This document shows positions 1 through 8,129 of a DNA stretch of 34,903 nucleotides, in pieces (within the stretch, counting starts at the first letter, position 1; the number at the start of each line of letters is the position of its first letter). The DNA lies in assembly GCA_028696455.1 (NCBI GenBank), contig JAQVGZ010000017.1, positions 1 through 34,903 of the forward strand. The letters are read 5' to 3'. This stretch comes from Desulfotomaculaceae bacterium. GTDB taxonomy: Bacteria; Bacillota; Desulfotomaculia; Desulfotomaculales; Pelotomaculaceae. A program made the translations under genes and the position numbers. Under the pieces are notes generated by a model. The model had not been told where the DNA came from. It did no database searches and saw only the letters and a list, made by a program, of their open reading frames with translations.

Positions 1-1
1 T

Positions 2-655
<654 letters not shown>

Positions 656-669
656 TCAATAATTTGAGA

Positions 670-710
670 CCTGCAGCAGACCGGGCTTGCCGTGAAGCTG
701 CAGGCCTTTT
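670..710 (+). terminator. Probable intrinsic terminator after guaB
   Basis: An 8-bp perfect stem (CCTGCAGC at 670-677 with GCTGCAGG at 697-704) encloses a 19-nt loop and is followed by CCTTTT. It lies 15 bases past the guaB stop codon. The T-run is short, so termination may be partial. Confidence 0.55.
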
Positions 711-763
711 GCGTCTCCCTGTATATTGTACAACTCTCACTTATGTTTATTAGATTTAATTTA

Positions 764-1375
764 TTAATGTAAAAACAGCATGCTCTCGAAAAGTGAAACG
801 TCCTGCAGGCTGACATTTTTGCCGATTCGGGCCGCAAACACGTTAGCCGGCTCCTCAGTAATATCCGGGTCGTCGGTGGCATATTTCTCTAAGCCGACTT
901 TTTTAAAGGTATCGATCATCATTTTCCGGTAGCTGGATAATCCCAAATTAGTTCTTCTTAAGTCCCAGTGCCAGCAAAATTCGATAGCCACCACGATATA
1001 ATTCTCAACAATCGGGTTGGCAAACGCTTCCTCCAGCAGTGCTGAGCCGACTCCCTTTCTTCGCCAGTCCGGGCTGACTTCAATTCCCCCCAGTTCTAAA
1101 ACCCGCGGGTGTTTACTCCACCTACTGTACTTGCTCGGGTAATGAAAGGTCAGGTAACCGATGATTTCCTCATCGTTTCTAGCTGTATAGATCATTCCCT
1201 CAGGTAAATTCGATATTTTTATTAAGGCTTCCAATTGTTTGTCCGGGGGGCGAAAGCTGGTTAGTCCCTTATTTAAATGCATTTTTTCCAGAAGCTCAGC
1301 CTGCACCGGTCCTTCCACGTTTACCTCACCTCTGGTAGTGCCTTGAGGACTATCAACTATTTCAAGCTCTCTCAT
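764..1375 (-). CDS. acuA: AcuA-like GNAT protein lysine acetyltransferase
   Basis: A 203-residue GNAT-fold acetyltransferase that resembles Bacillus AcuA along its whole length. Shared stretches are EGPV near the N-terminus, LTSFRPP (39-45), LPEG (57-60), the acetyl-CoA loop RRKGVG (105-110), the aromatic motif CWHWDL, YATDDP, and ARIGKNVS near the end. In Bacillus, AcuA acetylates and switches off acetyl-CoA synthetase (AcsA), so acetate activation is the likely target here. The start is taken at 1375 because AAGGAG then sits 9 bases upstream; the in-frame ATG at 1384 abuts that site directly. Neither the deacetylase AcuC, nor AcuB, nor an acetyl-CoA synthetase gene is in the window. Family assignment is firm; the substrate is inferred from the family. 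Confidence 0.85.
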   Translation of the reverse strand: MRELEIVDSPQGTTRGEVNVEGPVQAELLEKMHLNKGLTSFRPPDKQLEALIKISNLPEGMIYTARNDEEIIGYLTFHYPSKYSRWSKHPRVLELGGIEVSPDWRRKGVGSALLEEAFANPIVENYIVVAIEFCWHWDLRRTNLGLSSYRKMMIDTFKKVGLEKYATDDPDITEEPANVFAARIGKNVSLQDVSLFESMLFLH

Positions 1376-1572
1376 AAAGACCATCTCCTTAACAGGGACG
1401 TTGCCTTTTTATTATGTCCGGTAGATGTCTATATATTTTGTAAGTAATTGCCATAATTTGATGGAAAATATTGTATAAATCTTTATGGAAAATAAAGGTA
1501 TTATGAAAAGCCAGATGAATTTATAAATATAAACATTTTTTCAATAATTGTAAGGATGGTGAACAAATCTAA

Positions 1573-2973
1573 ATGGGTGGGAGACTAAATTCTTTGACTG
1601 ATGTTTTAAAGAAAACACTTTTCTTTTTCGAATCGCTCACAGTAGCTGAACTAACCCCTTATGTCCATCGAAAAATGCTTAAAGATTACTCCCTACCTCA
1701 GGTAGAAGAAAAGGTAAAATTATGCCTTAGCCAGCACCCGTGCTTTTCCCAGGAGAGGGATAACTGGCGTTTAAATTTAGAGGGATTACGAGAAAACGAT
1801 CAGTTTTACGCACTGCTCTTAAAGAAGGGACAACCGCAAAACCTGCGCGATCTTATGAAAAAAGCAAATGCTAAAAAAAGAAAAACTAAAACTCTGCTGG
1901 CCGAAGAGGCGTTATTAATCTCGGACGGGAGATTTGTTCAACTTGATAACGGCTACTGGGGGCTCAGTGAATGGGAGGTTGAGACCAATCATTATTCTTT
2001 GAAGCACTTGATCATCAAGGCGATGAAAATGCACCCGGGCGGCCTATCCGTTCAGCAAATTCTGGATGTAATTAGCTCCTGGCGATTTACGGAAAGGAAG
2101 ACCATTGATGGCGTGCTGCGTAAATTTCCCTACTTTGAGCTCGTCGGTGAGGAAGTTTGGAGCTATAACCCAACTGCCCATCTACTTTATGATGATGTTT
2201 TGCGGAGGTTCCTCAATTTGCTCAGCAAACAAAAATTGAGATGGCGCCAGGAGCGCTCACGATGGAAAGATCAAATTGAGTCTGTGCAAAACAGCCTGCG
2301 CGAGGCTATGTCTGGCCAGAGGGAGGTAGCAGCTGCTCTGGCAGAGAAAATGGAATTGGCCGGCCAACATGATTATCTACTCACTCAAATGGCGGAAAAA
2401 GACCTGCTGCTCTCATTGCGCAAGCGAGAGATATTCCGTTACAGGGAACATGTTAAGAAGTTGGAGTCAAAAGCAAACTGCATTCTATATCAATGTCGCC
2501 TGTGGGTCAAAAGAGCCAGGGATGCGCAGGAAGACTTAGCAAAAATGAGAGTATTGCTTTCCAAAAATCAAAGTAACCAGGAAGGGCTTTTTATCAAACT
2601 GCAGCAATATAAGGGGAAAGACAGGGAAAACAAATCAAAATTGATGGAATTAAGGGAAAAGCATGCAAACAAAGTAGCTGAACTACAAACAGAAATTGTT
2701 GAGCTAAAACAAAAGCTTGAGCGGGAAAGAGCTGCGGCATTGCTTGAAGAGCGCAGAATGATGGAGGAAATAAGCAAACTTAGTAGCGATCTAAAAAAAG
2801 CGCTTAGATCAGAAGAAGAGTACCAACGGGCTCAATACATGGCCAAGCAGGAATTAGCTGCAACTAGAGATGGCTTAAAAGCACTTGAAGAACGGTTGAA
2901 AAACCCTTTAGTACGGTTAATTATTAATATAAGTTCTTTATTTAAGCGGTTTTATCCACGAAAGCCAGTTTAA
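1573..2973 (+). CDS. Unrecognised protein: three winged-helix-like units plus long coiled coil
   Basis: A 466-residue protein that I cannot assign to a named family. The first 200 residues look like three diverged copies of a small winged-helix-type unit, at about 20-68, 90-134 and 142-199. Each ends in an aromatic-rich strand with Trp (DNWRLN, NGYWGLSEW, EEVWSYN), preceded by a phrase such as HPCF, GRFVQL or FPYFELV. The pattern recalls the HARE-HTH / RpoE-delta type of winged helix, but that is my reading of the pattern only. Residues about 215-445 are charged heptad-like sequence rich in Glu, Lys, Arg and Leu, consistent with a long coiled coil. The last 25 residues are hydrophobic and basic (LIINISSLFKRFYPRK) and could touch a membrane. 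The start ATG has AAGGATGGTG upstream. It appears monocistronic, so context does not give a function. Confidence 0.75.
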   Translation: MGGRLNSLTDVLKKTLFFFESLTVAELTPYVHRKMLKDYSLPQVEEKVKLCLSQHPCFSQERDNWRLNLEGLRENDQFYALLLKKGQPQNLRDLMKKANAKKRKTKTLLAEEALLISDGRFVQLDNGYWGLSEWEVETNHYSLKHLIIKAMKMHPGGLSVQQILDVISSWRFTERKTIDGVLRKFPYFELVGEEVWSYNPTAHLLYDDVLRRFLNLLSKQKLRWRQERSRWKDQIESVQNSLREAMSGQREVAAALAEKMELAGQHDYLLTQMAEKDLLLSLRKREIFRYREHVKKLESKANCILYQCRLWVKRARDAQEDLAKMRVLLSKNQSNQEGLFIKLQQYKGKDRENKSKLMELREKHANKVAELQTEIVELKQKLERERAAALLEERRMMEEISKLSSDLKKALRSEEEYQRAQYMAKQELAATRDGLKALEERLKNPLVRLIINISSLFKRFYPRKPV

Positions 2974-2995
2974 GCTGCGTAATCTCTTTCCACAA

Positions 2996-3024
2996 TTAAT
3001 AGTTTCCAAACACCACCATATAAT
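2996..3024 (+). promoter_or_regulatory. Candidate sigma-A promoter for tepA-ylzJ
   Basis: TTAATA (2996-3001) and TATAAT (3019-3024) are separated by 17 bases, about 80 bases upstream of tepA. The -10 is perfect and the -35 matches 4 of 6. A sporulation sigma factor is possible, since CATATAAT also resembles a sigma-E -10 element, but I see no matching -35. Confidence 0.4.
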
Positions 3025-3107
3025 TAAACCGTGTATTTTTGTTTTTTTAAAGCATACTAAAGGCATGGCCGGCTGATTTTCCCAACGTATATTAAGGGGT
3101 GTTTAAT

Positions 3108-3899
3108 GTGAATAACCGATATGGTCTTGCCTTATGTACTATACCTGATGATCCAAATCCAGCTCCCGAGCCCGATCGGAGGAAAGAACCGGATGGGCAG
3201 GACGAGCGGGAACGTGAACCCAATCCTGGTAAAAAGGTGACCGGTCGTGCCAAAGGTATTCTTGACTCAGTAAAGGAAATGGGCTCAGCCCCACTTCCTG
3301 AGGTAAAGAGCAATATCCATTGCCTAACTATCGTAGGCCAAATTGAAGGACATTTGGTGCTCCCGCCTCAGAATAAGACCACTAAATACGAACATATGAT
3401 TCCCCAGTTGGTGGCGCTGGAGCAAAGCCCGGAAGTGAAAGGTATATTAATTCTTCTTAATACAGTGGGGGGAGATGTAGAAGCTGGATTAGCTATAGCA
3501 GAAATTATTGCCAGTATGTCCAAACCCTCGGTGTCTGTTGTCCTGGGGGGCGGACACTCTATTGGTGTGCCGATTGCGGTGTCTTGTACTTACAGCTTTA
3601 TTGTCCCCACCGCCAGCATGACTATACATCCAATCCGCCTAAACGGCCTTGTTATCGGTGTTCCCCAGACTTATGAATATTTAGATAAGATGCAGGACCG
3701 GGTAGTGGGTTTTGTCGTAGGGCACTCTAATATAACAGAAAAGAAGTTTCGTGAGCTAATGTTCCGCACCGGTGAACTGGCCAGAGATATCGGGACAGTG
3801 CTGATCGGTGATGAAGCGGTAGAGCTCGGGCTAATCAATGAGGTGGGCGGTATAGGAGAAGCGATAAAAAAACTTAATAATATGATTGAAGCACATTAG
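3108..3899 (+). CDS. tepA: TepA/ClpP-family serine protease
   Basis: A 263-residue member of the ClpP/crotonase-fold peptidase family S14 of the TepA (translocation-enhancing protein, YmfB) type. The serine motif [10 protein letters not shown] (Ser about 151) and the histidine motif MTIHPIR (His about 174) match the ClpP catalytic Ser and His. [18 protein letters not shown] is the oxyanion-hole region. Residues about 10-50 are a charged, proline-rich, probably disordered extension. The GTG at 3108 is preferred because AAGGGG (3094-3099) lies 8 bases upstream; the earlier in-frame GTG at 3099 overlaps that site. YlzJ and FtsK/SpoIIIE follow as in Bacillus, where TepA is linked to secretion and spore-protein turnover. 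Identity is firm; substrates are unknown. Confidence 0.88.
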   Translation: MNNRYGLALCTIPDDPNPAPEPDRRKEPDGQDEREREPNPGKKVTGRAKGILDSVKEMGSAPLPEVKSNIHCLTIVGQIEGHLVLPPQNKTTKYEHMIPQLVALEQSPEVKGILILLNTVGGDVEAGLAIAEIIASMSKPSVSVVLGGGHSIGVPIAVSCTYSFIVPTASMTIHPIRLNGLVIGVPQTYEYLDKMQDRVVGFVVGHSNITEKKFRELMFRTGELARDIGTVLIGDEAVELGLINEVGGIGEAIKKLNNMIEAH

Positions 3900-3925
3900 A
3901 ACTTCAATAGAGAGGGGCCTCCAAG

Positions 3926-4138
3926 ATGATTTTATATACCCCCATGCAACTTGAGTTAGTGCTGGAAGGATTTGATCAAATTACATACACGGTTTATCAG
4001 GAAGTAAATTATTATGGGGTTTCAATGCTAGTGGAGCATGCTGACAATGGAAGAAAAAGAATAGTAAAATTGTTGAGCACAAAGCCATCTGACTATTTAA
4101 AATCCGAATTGTCTCCCGGTAATTATATTCAAGGATGA
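3926..4138 (+). CDS. ylzJ: YlzJ-like protein
   Basis: A 70-residue protein between tepA and ftsK/spoIIIE, the position of ylzJ in Bacillus. It begins MILYTPMQLELVLEG, the usual opening of YlzJ-like proteins (Tyr-Thr-Pro followed by an acidic hydrophobic stretch). AGAGGGG lies about 10 bases upstream of the ATG. The gap from tepA is only 26 bases, so the two are probably cotranscribed. The biochemical role is unknown. The call rests on N-terminal resemblance plus gene order, and the protein has no membrane segment or catalytic motif that I can see. Confidence 0.8.
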   Translation: MILYTPMQLELVLEGFDQITYTVYQEVNYYGVSMLVEHADNGRKRIVKLLSTKPSDYLKSELSPGNYIQG

Positions 4139-4150
4139 AGTAAATAACGG

Positions 4151-4188
4151 AAAATAGTCCTCTTTATTTGAAAGAGGACTATTTTTTG
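4151..4188 (+). terminator. Strong intrinsic terminator after tepA-ylzJ
   Basis: AATAGTCCTCTT pairs with AAGAGGACTATT across a short A/T loop and runs straight into TTTTT. It lies 12 bases after the ylzJ stop. It separates tepA-ylzJ from ftsK transcription. Confidence 0.88.
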
Positions 4189-4220
4189 TGCTGATGTAAA
4201 AGGACTTTTAGTGGCGGCTA

Positions 4221-4229
4221 TGGTATATT
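4221..4229 (+). promoter_or_regulatory. Candidate extended -10 promoter for ftsK/spoIIIE
   Basis: TGGTATATT reads as an extended -10 (TG, one base, TATATT) 20 bases before the ftsK start and just after the ylzJ terminator. No good -35 is visible, and the implied leader would be very short. Confidence 0.3.
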
Positions 4230-4249
4230 TATCTTTGGGTGGATAATTT

Positions 4250-6469
4250 ATGGGAAAACATGGCCAGCTTGAAGAAAAGCTTAAATATGAGATATGCGGG
4301 GTTATTCTTATTGCTCTTGGTGTGCTGGGTACAGTCAGCCTTTTTTCCCAGCCCTCCGGTTTAATTAGCGATTTTGCGGTCAGGCTCATGAGAAATATTG
4401 CCGGTGAGGGGTGTTTATTCTTTCCCCTCCTGATGTTCTTGATGGGAGTAAGGCTGGTGCGCCGGAGAAGCCGTGCAACTATGTCTCAGAGAATGTATGG
4501 GGTGATTTTGCTCTTTTTTACCGGGCTATCCTTTTTTCACCTGATTATCCCGCTGGAGGATGCTTTCAATGCAGGAATAAACGGTGATGGGGGAGGTATT
4601 CTTGGCGCGCTGATAAGCTACTTTTTAAGAGAATCTTTTGGAACTTTCGGTACCTATCTTATCCTGGCTACTGCAGGAATTGTTGCTTTACTGCTATTAA
4701 CAAACATTTCTTTGGTAGCAGTAGCCCAAATAGTTGCAGTTAAAGTCCGGGAGGGAGCAAGAAAGGGTTATCGTAGGCTATATGACTACCTTTTTACGGG
4801 GGAGGCAGAGGAGACAGAAAAAAAGCAGCCTGCGCCTGTTATAATTGATCACGGGGATGAGTTTACCGCGCTGGAAGTTTCACTGGTGTCAGGAAAGAAT
4901 GTAAACGAACAAGAGCAAGATGACCAGTCAGCCAAAAAGAAAAGGGCGCCAGCCCCTGTGAAAAGCCCTGTAGAGGCGCCTGATTGCCAAAAAGCTGAAA
5001 ACCTAAAGGTGAGGCCGGTCTTTCCGGAAAATCAACATTACCAGTTGCCTCCGCTTTCCATTTTGTTTCGCCCGTATAGAGTAAAGAATACACGGTTTAA
5101 TAAAGATATTAATGACAATATTCGAATATTAGAGGATACTCTGAAAAGTTTTGGGATTAGAGGGAAGGTGATCCAGGTTTCCCGTGGTCCCGCAATTACC
5201 CGTTATGAAATACAGCCGCCTGCTGGTGTTAAAGTCAGCCGGATTGTTGGTTTGGCGGACGATATCGCTCTAAGTATGGCCGCGCCAGGTGTTCGCATTG
5301 AGGCGCCGATTCCCGGAAAGGCTGCCGTCGGCATTGAAATACCGAATAAAGAAACCGCTCTGGTTCATTTACGGGACCTTCTGGAAACACAGGAGTTTAA
5401 TCAGGCTAATTCTAAGCTGACCATATCGTTGGGCAAGGATATTGCGGGCAACCCTGTTGTTGCTGATCTCGCCAAAATGCCGCATTTATTGATTGCCGGC
5501 GCCACTGGGTCTGGTAAAAGTGTCTGTATTAACACCCTGATTGTCAGTATCCTTTTTAAGGCAACGCCTGAAGAAGTAAAATTTCTGATGATCGACCCCA
5601 AGATGGTGGAGCTAACCATGTATAACGGAATACCCCATCTGGTATCACCAGTGGTTATTGATCCAAAAAAAGCAGCTGCCTCTTTGAGGTGGGCAGTTAA
5701 AGAAATGGAACATCGGTATGAGCTGTTTGCAGCAGCAGGGGTGCGTGATATAACCCGCTACAATCAGCAATTTAATAATAATGAGCCAGGTAACAACGAC
5801 CGGTCTCCGTTGCCCTTAATAGTCGTGATTATCGACGAGCTTTCCGATCTGATGATGGTAGCGCCGGCAGATGTTGAGGATGCTGTATGTCGTCTGGCGC
5901 AAATGGCCAGGGCCGCCGGCATTCATTTATTGGTTGCAACACAGAGGCCATCTGTAGATGTGATCACTGGTCTGATTAAAGCGAATATTCCTTCCCGTAT
6001 ATCCTTTGCTGTTTCATCGCAGATTGATTCGCGGACAATCCTTGATATATCAGGTGCGGAAAAACTGCTGGGTAAAGGGGATATGTTATTTTTCCCGGTT
6101 GGGGCTGCCAAGCCTGTACGAGTCCAGGGCGCTTTCCTGTCGGACCGGGAAGTGGAGGATTTGGTTAACTACCTTAAAGACCAGGCTGAGCCCGTATATA
6201 ATGATAAGATATTAAAAGTGGAGCCCAATAAAGATAGTGTTCAGGAAATGGAAGACGAACTTTTACCCAATGCGGTGCAGATTCTTATTGAAAGCGGTCA
6301 TGCTTCCATTTCGCTGCTGCAAAGAAGATTGCGTATAGGATATGCAAGGGCGGCCAGGCTGATTGATATTATGGAGCAAAAAGGGATCGTTGGTGGTTAC
6401 GAGGGAAGTAAGCCAAGAGCTATCCTGATGAGTTTAGATCAATTTAATCGAACCTTTAATAGAGATTAA
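4250..6469 (+). CDS. ftsK: FtsK/SpoIIIE DNA translocase
   Basis: A 739-residue septal DNA pump of the FtsK/SpoIIIE family. The N-terminal ~165 residues contain four or five hydrophobic helices (starting around 13, 50, 77 and 133). Then comes a charged linker rich in Lys, Glu and Pro (about 185-265), the alpha/beta motor, and a C-terminal winged-helix gamma domain. The Walker A motif GATGSGKS is at 417-424 and Walker B is LIVVIIDELSDL, with the Asp-Glu pair at 529-530. The gamma domain contains LQRRLRIGYARAARLID. In dividing cells such proteins clear chromosome ends from the septum; in sporulation SpoIIIE pumps the chromosome into the forespore. The position after tepA-ylzJ matches Bacillus spoIIIE. 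GGTGGA precedes the ATG. Which of the two roles it fills, or whether it fills both, cannot be told from sequence. Confidence 0.95.
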   Translation: MGKHGQLEEKLKYEICGVILIALGVLGTVSLFSQPSGLISDFAVRLMRNIAGEGCLFFPLLMFLMGVRLVRRRSRATMSQRMYGVILLFFTGLSFFHLIIPLEDAFNAGINGDGGGILGALISYFLRESFGTFGTYLILATAGIVALLLLTNISLVAVAQIVAVKVREGARKGYRRLYDYLFTGEAEETEKKQPAPVIIDHGDEFTALEVSLVSGKNVNEQEQDDQSAKKKRAPAPVKSPVEAPDCQKAENLKVRPVFPENQHYQLPPLSILFRPYRVKNTRFNKDINDNIRILEDTLKSFGIRGKVIQVSRGPAITRYEIQPPAGVKVSRIVGLADDIALSMAAPGVRIEAPIPGKAAVGIEIPNKETALVHLRDLLETQEFNQANSKLTISLGKDIAGNPVVADLAKMPHLLIAGATGSGKSVCINTLIVSILFKATPEEVKFLMIDPKMVELTMYNGIPHLVSPVVIDPKKAAASLRWAVKEMEHRYELFAAAGVRDITRYNQQFNNNEPGNNDRSPLPLIVVIIDELSDLMMVAPADVEDAVCRLAQMARAAGIHLLVATQRPSVDVITGLIKANIPSRISFAVSSQIDSRTILDISGAEKLLGKGDMLFFPVGAAKPVRVQGAFLSDREVEDLVNYLKDQAEPVYNDKILKVEPNKDSVQEMEDELLPNAVQILIESGHASISLLQRRLRIGYARAARLIDIMEQKGIVGGYEGSKPRAILMSLDQFNRTFNRD

Positions 6470-6511
6470 TTAAAGCAAGGGCAATTACCCTTGTTTAGGG
6501 GGGGACCGTTA

Positions 6512-7213
6512 TTGGATATTGGACGGAAATTGAAAGAAGCAAGGGAAAACAGGGGTATAACGCTGGAAGATGTCGAAAGAGAAACTAAAATCCGTCGTAA
6601 ATACCTGCACGCTCTTGAAGAAGAGCAATTTCAGATTCTCCCAGGTTCAGTATATGCTAAAGCTTTTCTGAAAACCTATGCCAGTTTTTTGAGGCTTGAT
6701 GCAAGTGAGATTGTGGAAGTTTATAACAAAAATTTTATCAAAGAAGCTGTTTCAGAAAGCCCCGGCAAAATAACGAAAACAGAGACCAGGACTAGTAGTG
6801 TACCTAAAAAGAGAAACAACCGTTTTCTGTTATCAGCTATTGCGGCTATTGCCATAATTGCCGGTCTATTCATTCTGGGTGTTTATATTACAAACAGCTT
6901 AAATCAGGAGCCGGTATCTCCAAATAGCAGCCCCCCTCCGCCAGGAGGGCTTCAACCAGTTGAAGAAACTCCTGCAGTAAACATCGAACTAACCGTTAAT
7001 GACAGCGATTGCTGGATGCTTGTTACAGTGGACGGTAGCGTAGCTTTTGAAGGTACTTTACTCCCCGGTCAGTCAAAGGGCTTCGAAGGTAAAGAAAATA
7101 TAACGGTAAAACTTGGCAACGCCGGGGCGGTTACAGCAAAGTTAAACGGACAGGATATCGGTGCACTGGGTAGTCCCGGGGAAGTGAAAAGCCACGAATT
7201 TAGGGTAAACTAG
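6512..7213 (+). CDS. rodZ: RodZ-like helix-turn-helix membrane protein
   Basis: A 233-residue protein with the RodZ layout: a cytoplasmic Cro/XRE-like helix-turn-helix (about 2-65, with RGITLEDVERETKI and the LPGSVYAKAFLKTYA phrase), a basic linker, one membrane helix (about 104-128), a Pro/Ser-rich spacer and an outer beta-rich DUF4115-type domain containing CWMLVTVDG. RodZ links the MreB cytoskeleton to envelope growth in rod-shaped bacteria. The start is set at TTG 6512 because the G-rich site (6498-6503) lies 8 bases upstream and the protein then opens with the family's MDIGRKLKEAR. An upstream in-frame TTG at 6491 would put that site inside the gene. It sits 42 bases after ftsK, so cotranscription is likely. 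Confidence 0.88.
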   Translation: MDIGRKLKEARENRGITLEDVERETKIRRKYLHALEEEQFQILPGSVYAKAFLKTYASFLRLDASEIVEVYNKNFIKEAVSESPGKITKTETRTSSVPKKRNNRFLLSAIAAIAIIAGLFILGVYITNSLNQEPVSPNSSPPPPGGLQPVEETPAVNIELTVNDSDCWMLVTVDGSVAFEGTLLPGQSKGFEGKENITVKLGNAGAVTAKLNGQDIGALGSPGEVKSHEFRVN

Positions 7214-7242
7214 TAGTTAAATAAAAAATAAAAAGCAACTAC

Positions 7243-8094
7243 TTACTCATCGTGAATGTAAAACGTAACACCTAGAGTTCCGGGACCTGAATGAGTTCCT
7301 ACTACAGCACCTAGAGTGGAAATAATAGGTTCGTCACAGTTGAGCTTCGCCATTATTTTTTGGCGAAGTTGTTTTATTCCTTCCGGGTCATTGCTGTGAA
7401 CAAGGGAACACTTTATTGGTTTTCCACCTGTTTTTTCCCCTACAACCTGTATTAACCGGTTCATTGCCTTAGTCCGGCCTCTGATTTTTTCATAAGGGTG
7501 TACAATACCATCTTTTAAGAACAAAAGTGGCTTAATGTTTAAAATAGTCCCTAAAAAAGCCTGTGCCTTGCCAATCCGACCGCCGCGCGCCAGGTAGTCC
7601 AGGCTGTCAACAAAAAAGAAAACATTCATTTTAGGAATTAATCTCTGGACAATCTCTAATAGCTCCTGCTTTGATCTGCCAGCGCAGGCAGCACAGGCGA
7701 CTGCCAACACAAGCTGTCCCAGCCCCATACTGACCGACCTCGAGTCGATAACCTCGATGTCAGCATCAGGAACCATATCTTTACCCATCCTGGCTGACTG
7801 GCAGGTACCGCTCATTGCCGAGGAGATATGAATGGAGATGATGCTACCGCCTTTCGCGTGCAGCCTCTGGTAGGTGGCTGCAAATTCTGCTGGCGTGGGT
7901 TGAGAGGTGACCGATAATTCCCGTTTCTCCACAAGCCGATGGTAAAACTGTTCTGAATCAATGTCTACACCGTCCAAAAGCGGTCCAAAACCATTAAAAA
8001 CTACTTTGAGCGGTACAACTGTAATGTTGTATACGTCACACAGCTCTTTTGGCAGATCAGCAGTGCTGTCGGTTACAATAAAAACCTTTTTCAT
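7243..8094 (-). CDS. fakB: DegV family fatty-acid-binding protein (FakB-like)
   Basis: A 283-residue DegV-fold protein. It opens MKKVFIVTDSTADLP and has the conserved TSQPTPAEF and ISSAMSGTCQSA segments, with a C-terminal half typical of the family (LDYLARGGRIG, then GTHSGPGTLG near the end). DegV/FakB proteins bind a fatty acid and present it to the kinase FakA, giving acyl-phosphate for phospholipid synthesis. The FakA-type gene directly upstream supports this role. Start 8094 gives the standard N-terminus, with AAAGG about 12 bases upstream. An alternative ATG at 8133 overlaps the upstream stop as ATGA, would add 13 residues and would be translationally coupled. It runs convergent to the rodZ-like gene. 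Confidence 0.88.
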   Translation of the reverse strand: MKKVFIVTDSTADLPKELCDVYNITVVPLKVVFNGFGPLLDGVDIDSEQFYHRLVEKRELSVTSQPTPAEFAATYQRLHAKGGSIISIHISSAMSGTCQSARMGKDMVPDADIEVIDSRSVSMGLGQLVLAVACAACAGRSKQELLEIVQRLIPKMNVFFFVDSLDYLARGGRIGKAQAFLGTILNIKPLLFLKDGIVHPYEKIRGRTKAMNRLIQVVGEKTGGKPIKCSLVHSNDPEGIKQLRQKIMAKLNCDEPIISTLGAVVGTHSGPGTLGVTFYIHDE

Positions 8095-8129
8095 TGGTAT
8101 GGTATACCTTTCTTTATTGAATAAATAGC

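Noticed and set aside
1461-1494. Direct repeat ATGGAAAATA twice, 24 bases apart, before the unassigned gene, considered as an operator
   Set aside because: The copies are short, lie in A/T-rich DNA and there is no symmetrical site or clear promoter to relate them to.
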